Source of the DNA: Symbiodinium natans
Lineage: Eukaryota; Sar; Dinophyceae; Suessiales; Symbiodiniaceae
Assembly: GCA_905221605.1 (NCBI GenBank)
Contig: CAJNDS010002180.1
Span: forward strand, 392,501-456,500
Direction: 5' to 3'
DNA: 64,000 bases
The notes below the pieces were generated by a model. That model worked only from the letters and a program-made list of their open reading frames with translations, was not told the origin of the DNA and did not search any database. This document shows positions 61,309 through 64,000 of the stretch, piece by piece. Numbering within the stretch: position 1 is the first letter of the stretch; each line of letters opens with the position of its first letter. A program made the translations under genes and the position numbers.

Positions 61309-64000
61309 GTCTCGCTCTCTTTATCTAGCTATCTATATCTATGTTCTATATCTATCTCTATATATATATATCCCCAAGCCCTAAACCTTTCTTAGGGTTT
61401 AGGGTTTAGGGTCTTTAACCCTAAACCCGAACCCCACCCCAACCTCCCCAAACACACCACGGGAGCCCTAATCCGCAAACCCGAGACCCTAACCCCAAGG
61501 CCCTGACCCTGGCTACCTCGGAGATTTGCATCATGTAGAGCCTGTGGCAGTTGAGAGTTTCGGAAACTCCCATATAGCTTACAGGAGTTTTAGGGCTTAC
61601 AGGCTTCAGGTTTTTCGGGGCAGATTTGCTGAGGTGACATCAAGCCGGAGCAGCGCGTTGGCAATTTAGGGTTTAGGGTTTAGGGTTTAGGGTTTAGGGT
61701 TTAGGGTTTGAGGTTTAGGGTTTAGGGTTTAGGGTTTAGGGTTTAGGGTTTAGGGTTCCTACTTGCAGGGTTTTGGTTTTTGTTTGCATCACGAGTAGCG
61801 TTAACGGAGGTTAGAAGAGGAAAGCTACAGTAACAAGTGGGAATTTACGAAAGTAAGGGACCCTTAATCTAGACCCCCATATCGCAGGATTCCTTTATAA
61901 TCAGGACCGCAACAAGGTACCCGACTTTCGGAAACCCCCAATCTTATAACCCCAAATCCCTAAACACCCCAACCCCCTTAAGCCCGAACACCCCCCCCAG
62001 ATGGCAAAATTTTGACCTGCTGGACCACTTGTAACCCACCCCTCCTTCGGCCAAAAGGTTTAGGGTTCAAGGTTTAGGGATTAGGGTTGTGAGATCTCGG
62101 CCGCGAAGCCCTTTTGACACCAGCATTGTCATTCCGGAGCTTGCGAGAGGTTTCCCTAGACCCTATACCCTATACTAGAGCCTAAACCCAACAACCCTGA
62201 AACCTTAATCCGTCAAACCCTTTAAACCCCCACCCCAAAACCCTTAATCCCTAAACCCTAAAACCGGAACCCTAAACCCTAAACCCTAAACCCTGGCTTT
62301 GGGGTTGAGGCTCGTTTTTGTTTCGTTTGTTTCGCTACTCCCCCAGGCTTGAAGCAACTTAGGGTCTATAGGTTTAGTGTTCAGGGTTCAGGGTTTAGGG
62401 TTTAGGGTTTAGGGTTTGGGGTTTGGGGTTTAGGGTTTAGGGATACCAGGGTTTAGGGTCTAGCGGTACCAGTGTTTAGGGATACCTGGGTAACCAGGGG
62501 TTGAGGGTTTTCCTGCAAGGACCACGGCGGAATGCCGCTGGGTGCTTCTGCTGCTCCTCACCTCGGCCGTGAGCCTTGGCGAGCCAAAGGGAGCAGGGTT
62601 TCGGGGGTTTAGGGTTTAAGGTTCAGGGGTTAGGGTTTAGGCTTTAGGGTTGCGGGCCTCCCCAGAAACAAGCCCAACTCAACAAGACGGTATGCTCCAC
62701 TCAACACCAAAACCCTTTCTACCAGATCGGCCCAGGGGATCCTCCATGTTTTCCCTTTCTGTCTAAGGGGAATTATATGGGCCCTTAGGGTTCTGAAGTA
62801 TGGGTGAAAAGAGTTTATACAGGGATATACAAGGGTCCCCTTTTCAGGGCCCATACCAAGGGACCATGTAAAACTACCCCAAGATGTTGGGTTCAAGAGG
62901 GTCATATTTGGGAATCACAGGGTTTTAAAGGCCAACTTGGGATGTTGCCCCCCCCCCCCCCCCCTTGTACTAACAGTCCTTAATAGCGATTCTAGTACCC
63001 CCCCCCCCCCCCCCCTATAATCCCTATTAAGGACTGTTAGTATACGGGGGAACATCCCAGAGGCCAACCTAGACTGTGCACCCGACACCTTCGAAAAAGG
63101 ATCTTCTCCGGCCTTCTCGGAATGCTCAGCGACCTCGTCGCCGGCATGAACAAGGCCTTTAGGGCTCAAACCGACACCTCAAACCCCAAAGTCCTAGACC
63201 TGCTGGGCCCTATGCCCGAAACTCGAAAGCCCGAAGCCCTAAACCCTAAACCTTAAACCCTAAACCCTAAACGCCAGTTTTCGGGCTGAGGGACTCAGGC
63301 ACAACAAATGTGCAAATAGCCGAAGACGAAGTAGGTTGCGTGTTATCTGAGCTCTTCCACGCAAGGCTGGCAGTTCACAAGCCCGAAGCCATTTGGGGGT
63401 TTCCGAAATTCGGGGTACCTTGTTAGGGTCCTTACTATAAAGGATTCATTCTCTTCAAGGGACTATATTAGGGGTCCCTTGTTTTCATAAACCTTAAACC
63501 CTAAACGATAAACCCTAAACCCTAAACCCACTTTGCCGAAGTCCGTCACCACGGCCATGTTCACTAGGACCAGGAGTAGACCCTTTCTTCTTTTTTTTAG
63601 GGTCGGCGTTCCCGTACAATCCCCTTGAAACCAAAAAGGGTACCCTTGTTATTCCTAGGTTACTCCTGGGTCTAGTTAATATGGAGCCGCGTGCTCTCAG
63701 GCGGAGCCGCGTGCAGCTCTTGGCTGACGAAATCTTCAGCACAAAGTCCCCGATGAACTCGGTGTAGCTTCTGTCGGTGACGCCCCTAAACCCTAAACCC
63801 TAAACCCTAAACCCTAAACCCTAAACCCTAAACCCTAAACCCTAAACCCTAAACCCTAAACCCTAAACCCTAAACCCTAAACCCTAAACCCTAACCCTAA
63901 ACCCTAAACCCTAAACGGCTACTCGTGGTGTTCGATATCCCTAAACCCTAAACCCCGAACCCTAAACTCTGTAGGAGCACCGGATCATCGCCCACAAGAA
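43874..64000 (+). CDS. EAG/CNG-type voltage-gated K+ channel gene, multi-exon, 3' end outside window
   Basis: Span of a six-transmembrane potassium channel split over many tiny exons. Recognised in order: ILHPESPLRLVW (pre-S1/S1, 43874), WYFLADILVTFMTG (S2, 46915), GWFVLDAVAAIPW (S3, 50394), an S4 sensor with a basic residue every third position (51667), LLLLCAVAHWCACFWHAVG (S5, 54332), SLYFTLTTLTTVGYG (P loop and filter, 60681), ECRWVLLLLLTSA and IFSGLLGMLSDLVAGMNKA (S6 and gate, 62520 and 63100). The order and spacing match the EAG/HCN/CNG family, which sits in a membrane and passes K+ on voltage change, often modulated through a C-terminal nucleotide-binding domain. That domain is not visible before the window ends. 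The start is unknown: upstream + strand exons may be its N-terminal part. The exon chain is my inference from motifs and splice phase, not from transcripts. Confidence 0.85.
44207..44490 (-). repeat. CCCCAAA variant array joined to a CCCTAAA array
   Basis: About 27 tandem CCCCAAA units (44211-44402, with two shortened units) change abruptly to about 12 CCCTAAA units. Open frames of up to 139 codons across it are artefacts of the seven-base period. Confidence 0.95.
44587..44745. mobile_element. Family G palindrome
   Basis: CCTGGGTTCCCGTAATACCC ... GTAGGTTCCCCC ... GGGGGGAACCTAGGGGG ... GTAAACCCATGG. Confidence 0.8.
44790..44867 (+). CDS. K+ channel exon: S1 end and S1-S2 loop
   Basis: Acceptor TTTAG| is itself a telomere heptad and donor T|GTTTAGGG is another. 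Joined in phase 1 to the previous exon it reads TVAFGVLNRAFPCDESDYNL then AVSAT, a plausible S1 end and acidic extracellular loop. Read from its first base it gives GPLLLVYSIVRFLVTK, also open, so the frame choice rests on the phase chain. Confidence 0.5.
44994..45077. mobile_element. Family A palindrome, right end replaced by heptads
   Basis: The right arm AAGGACTGTTAGTAT runs directly into CCTAAACCCTAAA, so the terminal GGGGGAACATCCCAA is missing. Confidence 0.8.
45358..45411 (+). CDS. Candidate exon, probably unused by the channel
   Basis: Acceptor TTGAGAG|, donor T|GTGCCT. Reads IPRPLHALFRCGHAARQ. It does not fit the phase chain between the S1 and S2 exons. Confidence 0.3.
45772..45844 (+). 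CDS. K+ channel exon: S1-S2 loop and start of S2
   Basis: Acceptor CCAAG|, donor G|GTTCTTAG. In phase 1 it reads SWHGVPHHRPASWPRTPDAL then FAG and ends with TG, which with the first base of the S2 exon makes a Trp codon. The other open frame (VLGTAFRIIDLPLGPEH) is an alternative. Retained because it links the 44790 and 46915 exons without a frame break. Confidence 0.5.
46115..46216. mobile_element. Family A palindrome, complete
   Basis: CTTGGGATGTTCCCC ... GGGGGAACATCCCAAG with CTAGTACCCCCCTATGAATA at the centre. Confidence 0.9.
46318..46387 (+). repeat. Nonamer tandem repeat TGGAAACCC
   Basis: Six to seven tandem TGGAAACCC units directly followed by CCCTAAA heptads. Confidence 0.85.
46915..46994 (+). 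CDS. K+ channel exon: S2
   Basis: Acceptor GTTGCAG|, donor G|GTTCATGG. Reads YFLADILVTFMTGG then RGQDMKDSLLLA. The FxxDIxxxFxTG pattern is the S2 signature of EAG/HCN/CNG channels, with the conserved Asp that pairs with S4 charges. The donor coincides with the left end of a family E repeat, so an earlier GC donor after ATGACAG (46951) is possible; both end in phase 1. Confidence 0.75.
46992..47175. mobile_element. Family E repeat, tandem core
   Basis: CAGGTTCATGGTACTTATAA, then two copies of a TTATAAGCCCCTTAAGTGCC unit. It begins at the donor of the S2 exon. Confidence 0.8.
47424..47522. mobile_element. Family F repeat with heptads replacing part
   Basis: CTAGGTAGGCACTTGGGAC, then AGGGTTTAGGGTTTAGGG in place of about 30 bp of consensus, then AAAAGAGGGCATATTTAAGA. 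Confidence 0.7.
47839..47885. mobile_element. Family A, internally deleted
   Basis: GGGATGTTCCCTCTTATCCT then ACAGTCCTTA and GGGGGAACATCCC: most of the second arm is lost. Its left edge merges into TTTAGGG. Confidence 0.75.
48311..48345 (+). CDS. Candidate exon in the S2-S3 interval
   Basis: Acceptor CTTTCAG|. Reads LRRQDPHRLTYAR. EAG-type channels have a DPxxIxxxY segment between S2 and S3, which this resembles. The donor (GC near 48342) is uncertain. Confidence 0.4.
48809..48910. mobile_element. Family A palindrome, complete
   Basis: TTTTGGGTATTCCCCCTTA ... TAAGGGGGAACATTCCAA. It starts next to a QALCIIA-encoding micro-island with a good splice pair (48782-48802). Confidence 0.85.
49169..49250. 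mobile_element. Family A palindrome, diverged
   Basis: CTTGGAATGTTC ... CAGGGCTGTTAGTATGAGGG. Confidence 0.7.
49553..49716. mobile_element. Family C, duplicated core
   Basis: GATTCCGAAATATCAGGGTA, then two tandem copies of a unit containing AGTATAGTATTT.GGGGTATATT. Confidence 0.7.
49735..49812 (+). CDS. Candidate exon in the S2-S3 interval
   Basis: Acceptor GCTGCAG|, donor CAT|GTTTTTTT. Exactly 26 codons, TRTPEHIYPGEEVSVRLRAQ then LPRELH. Protein-like, but its place in the channel is unclear. A poly-T/poly-G tract follows. Confidence 0.4.
50394..50461 (+). CDS. K+ channel exon: S3
   Basis: Acceptor AAAAG|, donor CAG|GCTAGG (GC type). Reads GWFVLDAVAAIPWSWI then GDSTAAQ. GWFxxDxxAAIP is the highly conserved S3 motif of EAG-type channels. 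It lies between a CCCTAAA run on the left and a long TTTAGGG array on the right. It ends in phase 0, matching the S4 exon. Confidence 0.85.
50462..50595 (+). repeat. Telomere heptad array (TTTAGGG)
   Basis: About 18 units immediately after the S3 exon; its first bases (GCTAGGG) are the GC donor. Confidence 0.95.
50668..50874. mobile_element. Family H repeat split by a heptad array
   Basis: GTATGGTCCCTCACC ... GGGTCCCCTGTTAAGGGCCCAT, then TTTAGGG array 50771-50848, then GGGCCCATACCAAGGGACCAT. GGGCCCAT occurs on both sides of the array (50763-50770, 50849-50856) but once in uninterrupted copies. Confidence 0.85.
51084..51172 (+). repeat. (GT)n/(TA)n/(GTGTAC)n microsatellite
   Basis: GT, TA and GTGTAC/GTGTAT stretches; open frames across it are artefacts. 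Confidence 0.9.
51667..51739 (+). CDS. K+ channel exon: S4 voltage sensor
   Basis: Acceptor CTGAG|. Reads MTRSLKVVRLVRLARLLR then LAKRLF, with Arg or Lys at every third position (R, K, R, R, R, R, K), as in voltage-sensor S4 helices. An in-frame TAA follows at 51742, so the intron must start before it. No GT is available; a GA donor (C|GATAAG) or a GC donor after CGGCTG are the options, so the 3' limit is uncertain. Confidence 0.8.
51962..52068 (-). repeat. Heptad array with CCCTAAAA octamers
   Basis: Six CCCTAAAA octamers grade into about eight CCCTAAA heptamers. Confidence 0.9.
52331..52394 (+). CDS. Candidate K+ channel exon after S4
   Basis: Acceptor CCGAG|, donor C|GTTCTGG. In phase 0 it reads AAANHRATGLRSAQELRQFR. 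In phase 1 (as left by the S4 exon) it reads CGKSPSHWAEKCTGTPAIQG and ends in the phase needed by the 53672 exon. Which frame is used, and whether it is an exon at all, is open. Confidence 0.4.
52661..52769. mobile_element. Family C repeat, complete
   Basis: TTTGGGGGTTTCCGAAATTA ... AATTTCGTAAGCCCCCTA. Confidence 0.88.
52973..53065. mobile_element. Family A palindrome, complete
   Basis: TTGGGATGTTCCCCCTAACA ... TGTTAGTATAGGGGAACAT then CCCAA. Confidence 0.9.
53088..53170 (+). CDS. Candidate exon after S4
   Basis: Acceptor GCATAG|, donor GCG|GTTCCG. Reads HMRGFHYSLQEGQGTYLEAI then QQMLTSA. It lies just right of a family A palindrome. Confidence 0.4.
53293..53328 (+). CDS. Candidate micro-exon
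   Basis: Acceptor ATTTTCAG|, donor TT|GTTTAACC. Reads VLEAAWKKQEP. Confidence 0.35.
53335..53655 (+). repeat. Degenerate tandem repeat of AAGCCCTTTT
   Basis: More than 20 units of 10-14 bp (CCCTTTTCAAG, CCCTTTTTACG, CCCTTATAAAC), grading from heptad-like CCCTATAAA on the left. Confidence 0.8.
53672..53741 (+). CDS. K+ channel exon: S4-S5 linker
   Basis: Acceptor TCCCAG|, donor TCT|GTTGGGG. Reads AAETFMEGKYLAELILGFGK then AAS. It ends in phase 0 and joins directly to VLLLLCAVAHW of S5, giving an amphipathic linker running into S5 as expected. An alternative donor six bases further, at the TTTAGGG run, would break that junction. Confidence 0.6.
53838..53944. mobile_element. Family A palindrome, complete
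   Basis: CTTGGGATGTTCCCCCTTAT ... CATAAGGGGCAACATCCCGAG. Confidence 0.88.
53982..54070 (+). CDS. Candidate exon, not compatible with the channel chain
   Basis: Acceptor CTGAG|, donor GG|GTTTAGGG. Reads GRYGQLLVPETTGSERLPNI then VKNHAKSCT. It has good splice ends and lies between S4-S5 linker and S5 exons, but its length (89 nt) would throw S5 out of frame. It may be an alternative exon or a chance frame. Confidence 0.35.
54128..54216. mobile_element. Family B repeat, 5' truncated
   Basis: Ends with GGGTACCCTTTTTATGCC TA and CTCCTGGGTCTAG. Confidence 0.65.
54332..54421 (+). CDS. K+ channel exon: S5
   Basis: Acceptor CTCCACAG| with a pyrimidine-rich lead, donor GGG|GCATAG (GC type). Exactly 30 codons, reading VLLLLCAVAHWCACFWHAVG then QEEDPRLYNG. 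The LLxxxHWxACxW motif is the S5 signature of EAG/CNG channels. Phase 0 at both ends. An in-frame TAG follows at once if not spliced. Confidence 0.85.
54440..54535 (-). repeat. Heptad array, CCCTCAA then CCCTAAA
   Basis: Five CCCTCAA units followed by about eight CCCTAAA units just after the S5 exon. It is a CCCTAAA-sense array on the right of an exon, an exception to the usual orientation rule. Confidence 0.9.
54884..54999. mobile_element. Family D palindrome, complete
   Basis: CTTGGCAGCCCAGTGGTGCC ... TTTCTGGGCCACCAAG. Confidence 0.85.
55046..55130 (+). CDS. Candidate exon in the S5-pore interval
   Basis: Acceptor CACCAG|, donor G|GTTTTG. Reads SFKYSSSSPNGRWDRGRCSL then ERRFTCLG. Including it between S5 and pore would disturb the phase-0 chain, so it may be unused. 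Confidence 0.35.
55283..55312 (+). CDS. K+ channel micro-exon in S5-pore loop
   Basis: Thirty nt, GFAQGCVTSQ. Both splice sites are near-ideal (CGCACAG| and CAG|GTAAGG). Phase 0 at both ends, consistent with insertion between the S5 and turret exons. Confidence 0.55.
55346..55443. mobile_element. Family D palindrome, diverged
   Basis: CTGGTAGCCCTGTGGTACCC ... GGTTATCGGGGTACCAAG. Confidence 0.75.
55735..55791 (+). CDS. K+ channel exon: turret before the pore
   Basis: Acceptor GAGCAG|, donor TTG|GTTATG. Nineteen codons, ADGGWLREIEKAFAFLSPL, phase 0 at both ends. EAG-type channels carry a Trp-containing turret between S5 and the P helix, which fits GGWLREIEKAF. Confidence 0.6.
55844..55953. 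mobile_element. Family D palindrome, complete
   Basis: TTGGTAGCCCAGTGGTACCC ... TTGCTGGGCTACCAAG; contains the unsplit AAAGTAACCAACCCCAAAGA core. It starts directly after TTTAGGG. Confidence 0.88.
56195..56290. mobile_element. Family H repeat
   Basis: CCGAAGCATGGGCCCTTCTT ... AAGGGCCAATACTAAGGGAG. Confidence 0.75.
56508..56732 (+). CDS. Unrecognised coding-like ORF
   Basis: Reads HLAGIYKATRTVRKGVPITA, QTWTPKVPILIAKHEGYRGC, then DEEDLERSGPSKGFDSR. Free of heptads and at the left end of a heptad-poor block. Acceptor CTGGCAG| at 56542 and donor GG|GTACAG at 56639 would fit an exon. No family recognised. Confidence 0.35.
   Translation: MQLCQAHRHLAGIYKATRTVRKGVPITAQTWTPKVPILIAKHEGYRGCDEEDLERSGPSKGFDSRKPGMFACLS
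56795..56893. mobile_element. Family I repeat
   Basis: TATAGGGGTCGGAATAATTA ... TTCTAATCATTCAGGCCCCT; ends TAGGGG/CCCCTA form a short terminal inverted repeat. Confidence 0.82.
57595..57716 (+). repeat. Degenerate tandem repeat of TGCAGTTCGAAT
   Basis: TTGCAGTTCGAATGCTGTTT, TTGCAGTTCGAATATTTTTC, TTGCAGATAGAAAGTTTTTC, GTGCAGTTAGAATGTTTCCC, GTGCAGTATGCATG: five units of 24-28 bp. Inverted relatives (CGAACTGCAAGATTTTTCCC) lie near 60158 and 60258. Confidence 0.75.
57817..58727 (+). pseudogene. Long coding sequence broken into three frames
   Basis: Three overlapping + frames give continuous protein-like text: SASINERAGYYWKSARDAAA, HFAKQLYDAELHG and FGLTPQELREAE up to 58031; AAVDEACAAPLDVVGLCPFP, EFLFAFFYALAGWVCHADLH and WFNGVDAEKSVFKSHPDL from 58051 to 58350; then QGPQADLAERMMLTEGSSLG, DKINFHYLLECQNGNDYG and VPTTNFGTLLLGQADVIRDF to about 58680. 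GC-rich third positions and no heptads inside suggest one gene of about 290 codons with a shift near 58040 and another near 58352. It may be a decayed mobile element protein. Family not recognised. Confidence 0.5.
59041..59240 (+). repeat. AT-rich imperfect tandem repeat
   Basis: Units of about 50-60 bp built on TTATATGAAT(T)TAAA, GGATCCATA and GATTTTAAAAGGGATGA, about four copies, following G and C homopolymers. Confidence 0.75.
59554..59943 (-). CDS. Minus-strand ORF with a Cys/His cluster
   Basis: A 129-codon minus ORF. It contains CTKCRAPHYHSEDAQIAHIV then RHCC, a possible C2HC zinc-binding arrangement, followed by FIRTVAEAHALPGLNALHFH. No heptads inside. It lies in the same block as the broken + coding sequence and could be another part of one element. 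Function unknown. Confidence 0.35.
   Translation of the reverse strand: MHNLSEQQSKKGGTLVSETAMSASRSLCSIKRTIPEKAASSSMQHTGAPCTKCRAPHYHSEDAQIAHIVRHCCASQFIRTVAEAHALPGLNALHFHRSTTIRGTPAHENQTVNLQASDQKIFSLMLHPD
60681..60752 (+). CDS. K+ channel exon: P helix and selectivity filter
   Basis: Acceptor TTGCAAAG|, donor TTT|GTTTGATG. Twenty-four codons, PRYTWSLYFTLTTLTTVGYG then ASDF; the filter TVGYG lies at 60726-60740. The W-S-L-Y-F-x-x-T-T-x-T-T-V-G-Y-G pattern is diagnostic of K+ channels. The filter is followed by Ala-Ser-Asp rather than the usual Asp or Asn directly after GYG. Confidence 0.9.
60979..61161 (+). CDS. Small ORF with zinc-finger-like cysteines
   Basis: Reads DMSCANCDANWHRWCKDKSS then VFFRCPRIQVELPNYP. 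The CxxC...HxxC...FxCP spacing recalls one half of a PHD-type or FYVE-type finger. It lies between the pore and S6 exons of the channel, so it would have to be intronic, alternative or chance. Confidence 0.3.
   Translation: MSMYPLCHGSAFSHPQVQDMSCANCDANWHRWCKDKSSVFFRCPRIQVELPNYPNLLNFN
61245..61370 (+). repeat. (CT)n then (TATC)n microsatellite
   Basis: A CT run with TTTC and CTCG interruptions, followed by TATCTA and TA repeats. Confidence 0.95.
61668..61757 (+). repeat. Telomere heptad array (TTTAGGG)
   Basis: About 12 units with one TTTGAGG variant. Confidence 0.95.
61839..61945. mobile_element. Family C repeat
   Basis: GGGAATTTACGAAAGTAAGG ... GGTACCCGACTTTCGGAAAC. Confidence 0.78.
62094..62149 (+). 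CDS. Candidate exon between pore and S6
   Basis: Acceptor GTGAG|, donor G|GTTTCC; reads SRPRSPFDTSIVIPELAR. A downstream acceptor CACCAG| (exon from 62124) gives HCHSGACE plus two bases in the phase left by the pore exon and needed by the S6 exon. Both versions are open. Confidence 0.45.
62520..62568 (+). CDS. K+ channel exon: first part of S6
   Basis: Acceptor TGCAAG|, donor GCC|GTGAGC. Reads TTAECRWVLLLLLTSA. EAG-type channels carry a Thr/Asn-x-x-Glu segment just before S6, matched by TTAE followed by a hydrophobic helix. Confidence 0.65.
62765..62868. mobile_element. Family H repeat, uninterrupted reference copy
   Basis: GGGCCCTTAGGGTTCTGAAG ... CAGGGCCCATACCAAGGGAC. Confidence 0.8.
62936..63060. 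mobile_element. Family A palindrome with two C runs
   Basis: CTTGGGATGTTG, then two long C homopolymers in arm and loop, then GGGGGAACATCCCAG. Confidence 0.88.
63100..63190 (+). CDS. K+ channel exon: S6 gate and C-linker start
   Basis: Acceptor GAAAAAG|. Reads IFSGLLGMLSDLVAGMNKAF then RAQTDTSNPK. The F-x-x-x-x-G-x-x-x-x-L-x-x-x-N arrangement is that of the inner end of S6 in EAG/CNG channels. The donor is uncertain: AAA|GTCCTAG at 63191 or AGG|GCTCAA at 63163. Confidence 0.7.
63299..63330 (+). CDS. Candidate C-linker micro-exon
   Basis: Acceptor ACTCAG|, donor GAA|GTAGGT; reads TTNVQIAEDE. Splice ends are good but the exon is only 32 nt. Confidence 0.4.
63390..63492. mobile_element. Family C repeat, complete
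   Basis: ATTTGGGGGTTTCCGAAATT ... CCCTTGTTTTCATAAACCTT. Confidence 0.85.
63562..63678. mobile_element. Family B repeat
   Basis: CTAGGACCAGGAGTAGACCC ... TAGGTTACTCCTGGGTCTAG. Confidence 0.8.
63701..63761 (+). CDS. Candidate C-linker exon
   Basis: Acceptor GCTCTCAG|, donor TCG|GTGTAG. Reads RSRVQLLADEIFSTKSPMNS, a charged, helix-prone sequence suited to the C-linker after S6. Confidence 0.5.
63785..63915 (-). repeat. Telomere heptad array (CCCTAAA)
   Basis: About 18 units near the right edge of the window. Confidence 0.95.
63975..64000 (+). CDS. Candidate exon cut by the window edge
   Basis: Acceptor CTGTAG|, then EHRIIAHK to the last base. Probably continues outside the window. Confidence 0.35.

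Noticed and set aside
61633-61665. Kinase-like DIKPE motif
   Set aside because: Only five residues match and the surrounding frame lacks the HRD context; the stretch is about 30 nt.
1-64000. rRNA, tRNA or snRNA genes
   Set aside because: No conserved rRNA core, tRNA cloverleaf with B box, or snRNA signature was recognised by eye. A covariance-model search would be decisive.

Overview
The window looks like nuclear DNA of an alveolate, most likely a dinoflagellate; a chromerid is the main alternative. The reasons are plant-type telomere heptads (CCCTAAA/TTTAGGG) scattered internally in both orientations over all 64 kb, very short coding islands separated by long repeat-filled spacers, GT and GC splice donors, a decayed ISXO2-like transposase, and no sign of bacterial gene organisation. 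The organism is an inference; nothing here names a species.

Layout. Nearly every recognisable coding island is on the + strand, is 30-200 nt long, starts after AG and ends at GT (sometimes GC). Introns typically begin with a TTTAGGG run (donor G|GTTTAGGG) and end with a CCCTAAA run a little upstream of the acceptor, so each exon sits between CCCTAAA on its left and TTTAGGG on its right. From 43.9 kb to the right edge the islands spell out a voltage-gated, EAG/CNG-type six-transmembrane potassium channel: pre-S1/S1 (43874), S2 (46915), S3 (50394), S4 (51667), S5 (54332), pore with TVGYG (60681), S6 (62520 and 63100). Several neighbouring exons have compatible splice phases. The gene runs off the right edge, and no cyclic-nucleotide-binding domain is seen in the window.

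From 2.4 to 43 kb there are about 70 further + strand exon candidates, many encoding heptad-like coiled coil, basic or proline-rich stretches. They may be the long N-terminal cytoplasmic part of the same gene or one or more upstream genes in the same orientation. An open frame of 60-90 nt is common by chance, so these carry confidences of only 0.35-0.6 and need transcript evidence.

Inserted material. An ISXO2-like transposase relic lies at 15.0-15.9 kb. A heptad-poor block at 33.9-35.2 kb carries at least nine copies of a GAGGCAGCACG motif. A block at 56.5-60.3 kb has a frame-broken long coding sequence and AT-rich tandem repeats. At least nine families of short (about 60-200 bp) often palindromic, MITE- or introner-like repeats (named A to I here) are interspersed. 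In several of them a telomere-heptad array is inserted, in two cases between duplicated target bases. Telomere-like arrays therefore appear to have been inserted into pre-existing DNA, and many now form intron ends.

No rRNA, tRNA, CRISPR array, bacterial promoter or terminator was recognised. Stretches not listed as exons are read as intron or intergenic DNA made of degenerate heptads, family A-I repeats, homopolymers and microsatellites.
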